10,482 nucleotides of DNA, from the NCBI GenBank assembly GCA_029938185.1, contig JAOZVK010000165.1:1-10482 (forward strand). Direction: 5' to 3'. The notes under the pieces are model-generated. The model saw nothing but the letters and a program-made list of their open reading frames with translations. It ran no database searches and was not told the DNA's origin. Source of the stretch: Bacteroidales bacterium. Lineage in GTDB: Bacteria > Bacteroidota > Bacteroidia > Bacteroidales > JAOZVK01. Below, in pieces: positions 6,301-10,482 of the stretch. How positions within the stretch are numbered: the stretch's first letter is position 1; every line of letters begins with the position of its first letter. The position numbers were made by a program, and so were the translations under genes.

Positions 6301-7831
6301 TTCGCCTCCTCCTCACCATGATATTTATTCAATTGAAGATTTAGCACAACTTATTTTTGATTTAAAAAATGCAAATAGAAGTGCCAGAATAAGTGTTAAA
6401 CTTGTTTCAAAAGCTGGTGTTGGAACAATTGCAGCCGGTGTTGCAAAAGCTCATGCTGATATGATATTAATATCAGGGCATGATGGAGGTACAGGAGCTT
6501 CGCCACTAAGCTCGGTTCATCGTACAGGAACAGCATGGGAATTGGGATTAGCTGAAGCTCATCAAACTTTAGTAAAAAATAAACTTCGCTCCAGAGTAGC
6601 CTTACAAGCTGATGGTCAAATAAGAACAGGAAGAGATTTAGCTATTGCAACTTTATTAGGTGCAGAAGAATGGGGAATTGCAACAGCAGCATTAATTGCC
6701 GAAGGTTGTATTATGATGAGAAAATGTCATCAAAATACTTGTCCTGTAGGAATTGCAACTCAAGATGAAAAACTACGCAAATACTATAATGGAAAACCAG
6801 AGTATATCGTAAATATGTTTAATTTTATGGCTGAGGAATTGCGCGAAATAATGGCAAAATTAGGCTTTAGAACAATTAATGAAATGGTTGGACAGGCAGA
6901 TGTTTTAAAAGTTAAAGAAAACTTAGAACATTGGAAACTAAAAGGTTTAGATTTAAGCCCTATTTTGTATAAAGAAAAAGATGCTGATAATATTGGACTG
7001 TATAAACAGGTAGAACAAGAACACAAAATAAATGATATACTTGATTGGAAATTATTGGAGATTGCAAAAAAATCAATCGAACATCAAAAAAAATCATACG
7101 GAGAATTTAGCATAGTAAATACTAATAGAACAATTGGAACTTTATTATCTAATGAAATTTCAAAAAAATATGGAAGTAAAGGCTTAAAAGCAGGAACTAT
7201 ACATTTTAAATTTAGAGGTTCGGCAGGACAAAGTTTTGGTGCATTTACTGCACCCGGACTTAAACTTGAACTTGAAGGAGAAGCTAATGATTATTTTGGA
7301 AAAGGCTTATCAGGCTCTAATTTAATAGTATATCCAGATAGAAGTGCTAAATTTAAAGCCGAAGAAAATGTAATCATTGGAAATGTTGCTTTCTATGGTG
7401 CAATATCAGGCGAAGCCTACATAAGAGGTATAGCCGGCGAAAGATTTTGTGTCCGAAACTCGGGTGTAAAAGTTGTAGTTGAAGGAGTTGGTGCTCATGC
7501 ATGTGAATATATGACTGGTGGAATAGCAGTAATATTAGGCGATATAGGAAGAAATTTTGCAGCAGGAATGACTGGTGGATTAGCTTTTGTTTATGACCCT
7601 GAACGAAAATTCGATATGTTTAGAAATAAGTCTGTTAAAGATTTTGGTCCTATTGACTATGATGATGACTCTGTACTTAAAAAAATGATAGAAAATCATC
7701 AAAAATATACTAATAGTCCAGTAGCTCGGAAAATTATTGACAATTGGGATATTGCAGTAAATGATTTTATTAAGGTTTATCCCGAAGAATATAGAATTGC
7801 AGTTGAAAAACAGGCTCTTCGAAACTCATAA
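3320..7831 (+). CDS. gltB: Glutamate synthase (NADPH) large subunit
   Basis: The 1503-residue protein is the alpha subunit of glutamate synthase, the GOGAT half of the GS-GOGAT ammonia-assimilation cycle. It hydrolyses glutamine and transfers the ammonia through a tunnel to 2-oxoglutarate, in the cytoplasm. Domains in order: class II glutamine amidotransferase from Cys19 (YEHDSCGIGF) to about residue 435, with Cys19 as the expected catalytic N-terminal residue after removal of an 18-residue propeptide; a central domain (about 470-760, with PMATNGKEPIGSMGAD); the FMN-binding synthase barrel (about 820-1190, with SGHDGGTGASPLSS from residue 1052); the 3Fe-4S ligands Cys1130, Cys1136 and Cys1141 in C-x5-C-x4-C; and the GXGXG beta-helix domain (about 1250-1450). 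Length is normal for the family and nothing is broken. The ATG at 3320 places the cysteine correctly. Its partner gltD lies 0.8 kb downstream, separated by a nuclease-like gene. Confidence 0.98.
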   Translation: MEENSQKSLYCSSYEHDSCGIGFIADLKGRKTYKTIDDALTMLENMEHRGATGSDPETGDGAGILIQTPHQLFFEECQKIGIDLPEFGEYGVGMIYFPSNVKIREQCRRMLNIHIEEIGFELLGYRDVPRQNKIIGETAKLYEPKIEQVFVKYKEKISKDNLERKLFVLRNYASHQIEKEIINSNHDFYLLSFSYKTIIYKGQFITSQLKKYYLDLQDNRLKSAIALIHSRFSTNTFPKWKLAQPFRFIAHNGEINTIRGNVNWQLSNEQLFESSLFSRKEMRMLLPICDDKFSDSANLDNMVEMLVLAGRSLPHVMMMLIPEAWHGNDMMDKEKHDFYQYHASLTEPWDGPASVCFTDGDTVGATLDRNGLRPSRYCITDDDILVLSSEAGALRVEPSKIVKKGRLEPGKMIVADLNEGRVFYDTEIKSKLYAKQDYGKWLDQNAVKLKNIDRLEKPTYEYDFATLKQRKLAFGYTRDDQRFILAPMATNGKEPIGSMGADIPLAILSHQSQHLANYFKQQFAQVSNPPIDSIRESLVMSKRTYIGKIHNILAETPMHCKQIIVRQPILTNHGLDKIRKISHTDFYTTVINITFKADGKPGRLEEALDSICKQADTAIIDNGSNIILLSDREINSNYAPIPSLLAVGAVHHYLTNKARRVRTAIVVEAGDIRETHHFVTLIGYGATAVNPYLAYENIEYLRREKLIPVELSEEEAYANYTKAISDGMLKVASKMGISTIQSYQGAQIFEAIGLNSKVIDKCFAGTVSKLEGLDFDGIAKEVLVRHKIAFPETPNIQKTLPDSGIYQWKRRGELHLFNPDTIYFLQQAVRKGDYNMYKKYSGFIDNLNENSITIRGLFDFKTRNSIPLSEVESKENILKRFASGAMSFGSISYEAHTTLAIAMNRIGGKSNSGEGGEDEKRYVVEKGKDNLRSAIKQVASGRFGVSSNYLTNADEIQIKMAQGAKPGEGGQLPGYKVNDWIARVRNSTPGVGLISPPPHHDIYSIEDLAQLIFDLKNANRSARISVKLVSKAGVGTIAAGVAKAHADMILISGHDGGTGASPLSSVHRTGTAWELGLAEAHQTLVKNKLRSRVALQADGQIRTGRDLAIATLLGAEEWGIATAALIAEGCIMMRKCHQNTCPVGIATQDEKLRKYYNGKPEYIVNMFNFMAEELREIMAKLGFRTINEMVGQADVLKVKENLEHWKLKGLDLSPILYKEKDADNIGLYKQVEQEHKINDILDWKLLEIAKKSIEHQKKSYGEFSIVNTNRTIGTLLSNEISKKYGSKGLKAGTIHFKFRGSAGQSFGAFTAPGLKLELEGEANDYFGKGLSGSNLIVYPDRSAKFKAEENVIIGNVAFYGAISGEAYIRGIAGERFCVRNSGVKVVVEGVGAHACEYMTGGIAVILGDIGRNFAAGMTGGLAFVYDPERKFDMFRNKSVKDFGPIDYDDDSVLKKMIENHQKYTNSPVARKIIDNWDIAVNDFIKVYPEEYRIAVEKQALRNS

Positions 7832-7861
7832 GGTCTTCGACCTATTTATAGTTGCTTACGC
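7831..7861 (-). repeat. Dispersed intergenic element, clear copy overlapping the gltB stop codon
   Basis: On the + strand: hairpin AGGTC-TTC-GACCT (7831-7843), spacer ATTTATA, then GTTGCTTACGC (7851-7861). The first hairpin base is the last base of the gltB stop codon. No T-run follows directly, so it is not a classic terminator, but it could protect the 3' end or attenuate read-through. Confidence 0.75.
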
Positions 7862-7865
7862 ATTG

Positions 7866-7873
7866 TATTTTTG
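7866..7873 (+). promoter_or_regulatory. Possible -7 box for the nuclease-like gene
   Basis: TATTTTTG matches TAnnTTTG and would start transcription near 7879, about 30 nt before the ATG at 7910. No -33 box at proper spacing is seen, so this is weak. The gene could instead be co-transcribed from gltB. Confidence 0.25.
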
Positions 7874-7909
7874 TAAAAAACAATGTTTGCATACAAAAAC
7901 TTTTAAATT

Positions 7910-8554
7910 ATGGAAGCTAAAAAAAGTTATCTTTTTTCTGAAATTAATTATAAAATTCTTAAAAATATAATTGATATAAAGCTTATAAAAAGCCAAGAAA
8001 TATTTAAAGAATGGTTCGATTTCAAATTTGAAATTAATAAATCAGATGAAGAATTTTTAGTAAAATTGATAGATGCAAGTAAATATAATATTGCTGATTA
8101 TATAGAATATCAATTGCTTGCACATTTTATTAGTCCATTTTTAAATAAAGTATATTTTTATGGCAAAAATTATAGAGAATGGTTTCAAACAGAAATATCA
8201 GAAATAGTAAATGGAAAAAAATTAAGCGGAAAACCAGATTTTATGGTGGCTTCTGGTGACTTTGAACCAGAAAAACCATTTTTTTTTATTCAGGAATTTA
8301 AAAAGCAAAAAACAAATTCGGACCCGCTTAGACAATTACTTGCACAAATGACTGTAGCAATGGAAATTAATAAAACAACAATAATGCGAGGAGCTTATAA
8401 TATTGGCAAATTATGGAATTTTGTAATTATTGAAAAAACTGAAAATGGAAAATATAAATATTACGAATCAGAAAGTTTTGATAGCTTAAAAATAAATGAT
8501 TTAAAACAAATTTATATTAAGCTTCAAGCTGTAAAACACAAATATTGTAAATAA
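7910..8554 (+). CDS. PD-(D/E)XK nuclease-like protein inserted between gltB and gltD
   Basis: The 214-residue protein has a PD-(D/E)XK-type signature: Asp110 in GKPDFMV, then a strand ending in Glu129-x-Lys131 (FFFIQEFKKQK), followed by a helix with Gln142 and Gln146 (RQLLAQM). Such spacing fits the metal-binding core of restriction-endonuclease-fold proteins. Similar stand-alone hypothetical proteins are frequent in Bacteroidota, as I recall; their role is not known to me. There is no signal peptide or membrane segment, so it is probably cytoplasmic. The ATG at 7910 follows AACTTTTAAATT, very like the sequence before gltD. It sits 78 nt after gltB and 85 nt before gltD, between two same-orientation copies of the dispersed element. 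That arrangement suggests insertion into a gltBD operon. Nuclease activity is inferred from motifs only. Confidence 0.75.
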   Translation: MEAKKSYLFSEINYKILKNIIDIKLIKSQEIFKEWFDFKFEINKSDEEFLVKLIDASKYNIADYIEYQLLAHFISPFLNKVYFYGKNYREWFQTEISEIVNGKKLSGKPDFMVASGDFEPEKPFFFIQEFKKQKTNSDPLRQLLAQMTVAMEINKTTIMRGAYNIGKLWNFVIIEKTENGKYKYYESESFDSLKINDLKQIYIKLQAVKHKYCK

Positions 8555-8567
8555 GATTTTCGGGCTA

Positions 8568-8599
8568 AAGTCTTCAAGCTATTTTAATGTTGCTTTCGC
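8568..8599 (-). repeat. Dispersed intergenic element, diverged copy
   Basis: On the + strand: AAGTCTTCAAGCT (8568-8580; three differences from the AGGTCTTCGACCT hairpin), spacer ATTTTAAT, then GTTGCTTTCGC (8589-8599; one difference). The hairpin is weakened. It follows the nuclease-like gene's stop by 13 nt and has the same orientation as the copy at 7831, so the two flank that gene as direct repeats. Confidence 0.6.
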
Positions 8600-8639
8600 T
8601 CGATATATGATCAAGGGATAAACTTTTAACTTTTAATTT

Positions 8640-10103
8640 ATGGGAAAACCAACCGGATTTTTAGAATATAATAGAGAACTACCAAAAACAAAAGCTCCAA
8701 AGGATAGAATTATTAATTATAAAGAATTTTATTTAGGATTTAGTAACAAAAAAACAGAACGACAGGCAGCAAGATGTATGGATTGTGGAACACCATTTTG
8801 TCATAGTGCTTGTCCGTTAGGAAATAATATTCCTGAATTTAATGATATGGTTTATCAGGAAAACTGGAAAAAAGCATATGAAATATTAAGTACAACAAAT
8901 AATTTTCCTGAATTTACTGGTCGTGTATGCCCTGCTCCCTGCGAAGCTTCATGTGTGTTAGGTATTATTAAACCTCAAATAACTATTGAACATATAGAAA
9001 AAGCTATTATCGAAAAAGCATTTAATCAGGGATGGCTTACACCTCAAACTCCACAATATAGAACTGGCAAAAAAGTTGCAATAATTGGTTCAGGACCTAC
9101 TGGTTTGGCTGCTGCATCACAACTAAACAAAGCTGGACATAATGTAACTGTATATGAAAAAGATGATAGATTAGGAGGACTGTTAAGATATGGAATTCCT
9201 GATTTTAAGTTAGAAAAGCATATCATTGACCGTAGAATAGAATTGATGGAAAATGAAGGCATTATATTTAAAACTAATTCATATGTAGGTGAAAATGTTA
9301 AAATAGAAGAATTATTAAATTTATATGATGCTATTTTATTAAGCGGTGGAACAAGTGTTGCACGAGATTTGAATATCAAAGGTCGCAGTACAAAAGGAGT
9401 ACACTTTGCTTTAGAATTTTTGATTCCTCAAAATAAAAGAAATGCAGGAGATAAAATTGATATTTCAGAAGATATTGATGCCACAGGAAAAGATGTATTT
9501 GTTATAGGAGGTGGAGATACTGGTTCCGATTGTGTTGGAACTTCTATAAGACAAAATGCAAAATCAGTAACAATGATTGAGCTTTTGCCAAAACCTTCAT
9601 TAGAAAGAAACGAGAATAACCCGTGGCCTGAATGGCCAAATATTTTGCGAACATCATCATCGCACAATGAAGGAGGTAAAAGATTGTGGAGTGTGTTAAC
9701 AAAAGAATTTATATCTAATAAAAAAGGTGAGTTACAGGCTTTGAAAATAGTAGATATAAAATGGAGTAAAAACAATAAAAATAAGTGGAAGTATACAGAA
9801 ATTGAAAGTAGTATAAGAGAAGTAAAATGTGACATAGCTCTAATTTCAATTGGTTTTGCACATGCAAAGCATGAAGGAATGATAAATCAACTTGGAGTTG
9901 AAATAGAAAATAATGGTAATATTAAATCTAATTGTTATCAAACCAATAAAGATAAAATATTTGTAGCTGGAGATATGAGAATAGGGCAATCTCTTATTGT
10001 TAGAGCTATTTCGGAAGGTAGAGAAGTTGCTAAATCAATTGATATTTACTTAATGAGAGAATCTACACTTGAAAGTAAAAATACGTCTATTTTTGAAGTT
10101 TAA
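8640..10103 (+). CDS. gltD: Glutamate synthase (NADPH) small subunit
   Basis: The 487-residue protein is the beta subunit of glutamate synthase. It oxidises NADPH at its FAD and sends electrons through two 4Fe-4S clusters to the large subunit. Seen in order: N-terminal cluster cysteines Cys46, Cys49, Cys54, Cys58 (CMDCGTPFCHSAC) and Cys97, Cys101, Cys105 (CPAPCEASC); the FAD dinucleotide fold at about 146-177 (VAIIGSGPTGLAAA); the NADPH Rossmann motif at about 286-315 (VFVIGGGDTGSDC); and the C-terminal FAD contact near FVAGDMRIGQ (441-450). Length is normal for GltD and all motifs are intact. Some relatives of this fold serve other oxidoreductases, but the linkage to gltB and the NNFPEFTGRVCPAPCEA stretch make GltD clear. 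The start at 8640 follows AACTTTTAATTT with no Shine-Dalgarno sequence. No promoter match was found in the 85-nt gap, so it probably depends on transcription from upstream. Confidence 0.97.
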   Translation: MGKPTGFLEYNRELPKTKAPKDRIINYKEFYLGFSNKKTERQAARCMDCGTPFCHSACPLGNNIPEFNDMVYQENWKKAYEILSTTNNFPEFTGRVCPAPCEASCVLGIIKPQITIEHIEKAIIEKAFNQGWLTPQTPQYRTGKKVAIIGSGPTGLAAASQLNKAGHNVTVYEKDDRLGGLLRYGIPDFKLEKHIIDRRIELMENEGIIFKTNSYVGENVKIEELLNLYDAILLSGGTSVARDLNIKGRSTKGVHFALEFLIPQNKRNAGDKIDISEDIDATGKDVFVIGGGDTGSDCVGTSIRQNAKSVTMIELLPKPSLERNENNPWPEWPNILRTSSSHNEGGKRLWSVLTKEFISNKKGELQALKIVDIKWSKNNKNKWKYTEIESSIREVKCDIALISIGFAHAKHEGMINQLGVEIENNGNIKSNCYQTNKDKIFVAGDMRIGQSLIVRAISEGREVAKSIDIYLMRESTLESKNTSIFEV

Positions 10104-10225
10104 ATAAAGTATTATTTATAAATTTTTGAAAAATTTTAAATCTAAAAATAATCATAAGTACTGTTACAAAAAAAATCGACATTTACTTATTTATAACTTA
10201 CTGATTAACTTGCTTTTGTACTAAT

Positions 10226-10257
10226 GCGTAAGCAACTATAAATTAGGTCGAAGACTT
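10226..10257 (+). repeat. Dispersed intergenic element, clear copy
   Basis: GCGTAAGCAAC (10226-10236), spacer TATAAATT, then AGGTC-GAA-GACTT (10245-10257). The one change in the hairpin turns a G-C pair into a G-U wobble, so pairing is kept. It lies 122 nt after gltD and 41 nt before the next gene. Confidence 0.7.
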
Positions 10258-10262
10258 TAAAT

Positions 10263-10293
10263 ATTGATTTATAAGAAAAATATAATAAATTTG
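10263..10293 (+). promoter_or_regulatory. Promoter abutting the start codon of the last gene
   Basis: ATTG (10263-10266) is followed after 19 nt by TAAATTTG (10286-10293), a full -7 match at ideal spacing. The predicted start site, 5-7 nt after the box, falls on or next to the ATG at 10299, which implies a leaderless mRNA if the promoter is real. Confidence 0.45.
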
Positions 10294-10298
10294 CTTAA

Positions 10299-10482
10299 AT
10301 GAAAAAAATAAATTTTGATACACTATGGAAAAATGTTATAAATTTGTTTATAGAGGATTTCGTAAGTTTTTTTATGGCAGATTTATATCCCAAAGTAGAT
10401 TTTACAATTAAGCCTGATTTTCTGGACAAAGAGTTAGATAAAGTTTTTGGAGACGGAAATCCTAAAGGAGTAAGACGCAGTG
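10299..10482 (+). CDS. Rpn/YhgA-like PD-(D/E)XK nuclease, N-terminal part only
   Basis: The open frame runs from ATG off the end of the window; 61 residues are visible. The start MKKINFDTLWKNVINLF, then EDFVSFF, PKVDF and FLDKELDKVF, resembles the N-terminus of proteins annotated as Rpn family recombination-promoting nuclease or putative transposase (YhgA-like), common in many copies in Bacteroidota. The catalytic PD-(D/E)XK residues of that family lie further downstream and cannot be checked. Family members are thought to cleave DNA and promote RecA-independent recombination. The start is supported by the family N-terminus, and the promoter at 10263-10293 directly abuts it. There is no signal peptide. 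Family call is from remembered similarity only. Confidence 0.7.
   Translation, partial: MKKINFDTLWKNVINLFIEDFVSFFMADLYPKVDFTIKPDFLDKELDKVFGDGNPKGVRRS

Noticed and set aside
7761..7970. 69-codon plus-strand ORF bridging gltB and the nuclease-like gene
   Set aside because: It overlaps the end of gltB, passes through the dispersed element and overlaps the next gene in another frame. No recognisable product.
9044..9835. Two minus-strand ORFs (9044-9379 and 9428-9835)
   Set aside because: Both are antisense to intact gltD motifs and have low-complexity Ser/Leu/Phe-rich translations typical of shadows.
3320..10103. Frameshift or decay in gltB or gltD caused by the inserted gene
   Set aside because: Both genes have normal length, all catalytic and cofactor residues, and clean ends; the inserted gene lies wholly between them.
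10120..10136. Terminator after gltD
   Set aside because: AAATTTTT pairs with AAAAATTT around a single G, but the stem has no G-C pair and no proper T-tract follows, so it is too weak to call.

Overview
The window is AT-rich (by eye roughly 30% G+C) and looks like chromosomal DNA of a Bacteroidota bacterium, probably a low-GC Bacteroidales or Flavobacteriia relative. Three things point there: promoter matches of the Bacteroidota type (TTTG, about 19 nt, TAnnTTTG), gene starts without Shine-Dalgarno sequences but preceded by A/T-rich stretches, and the gene families present (an exported WD40-caspase fusion, GltB/GltD, YhgA/Rpn-like nuclease).

Layout, all genes on the + strand. (1) 1-404: non-coding leader with a well-formed promoter at 295-325, overlapped by a 16-bp inverted repeat. 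(2) 405-2138: a secreted seven-bladed WD40 propeller fused to a C14 caspase-like peptidase with an intact His/Cys dyad. (3) 2139-3319: about 1.2 kb without a recognised gene. It holds a weak terminator, two short doubtful ORFs (48 and 41 codons), a GC-rich 31-nt hairpin nested in a larger inverted repeat, a strong promoter match at 2889-2921, and several copies of a dispersed repeat. (4) 3320-7831 gltB, 7910-8554 a PD-(D/E)XK nuclease-like protein, 8640-10103 gltD: a glutamate synthase operon whose two subunit genes are separated by an unrelated putative nuclease gene. (5) 10299 to the window edge: the start of a Rpn/YhgA-like nuclease gene, with a promoter placed so close to its ATG that the mRNA may be leaderless.

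GltB and GltD together form NADPH-dependent glutamate synthase, which converts glutamine plus 2-oxoglutarate to two glutamates. GltD oxidises NADPH at FAD and passes electrons through Fe-S clusters to FMN in GltB. All cofactor motifs are intact. The nuclease-like gene between them has no evident metabolic link.

The least expected feature is a family of short intergenic elements with consensus GCGTAAGCAAC, a 7-8 nt A/T spacer, and the hairpin AGGTC-GAA-GACCT. Four clear copies (3264, 7831, 8568, 10226) and about three decayed ones (2359, 3121, 3208) occur in the gaps between genes and none was seen inside genes. The nuclease-like gene lies between two direct copies. I see no CRISPR array, rRNA, tRNA, transposase or complete insertion sequence.
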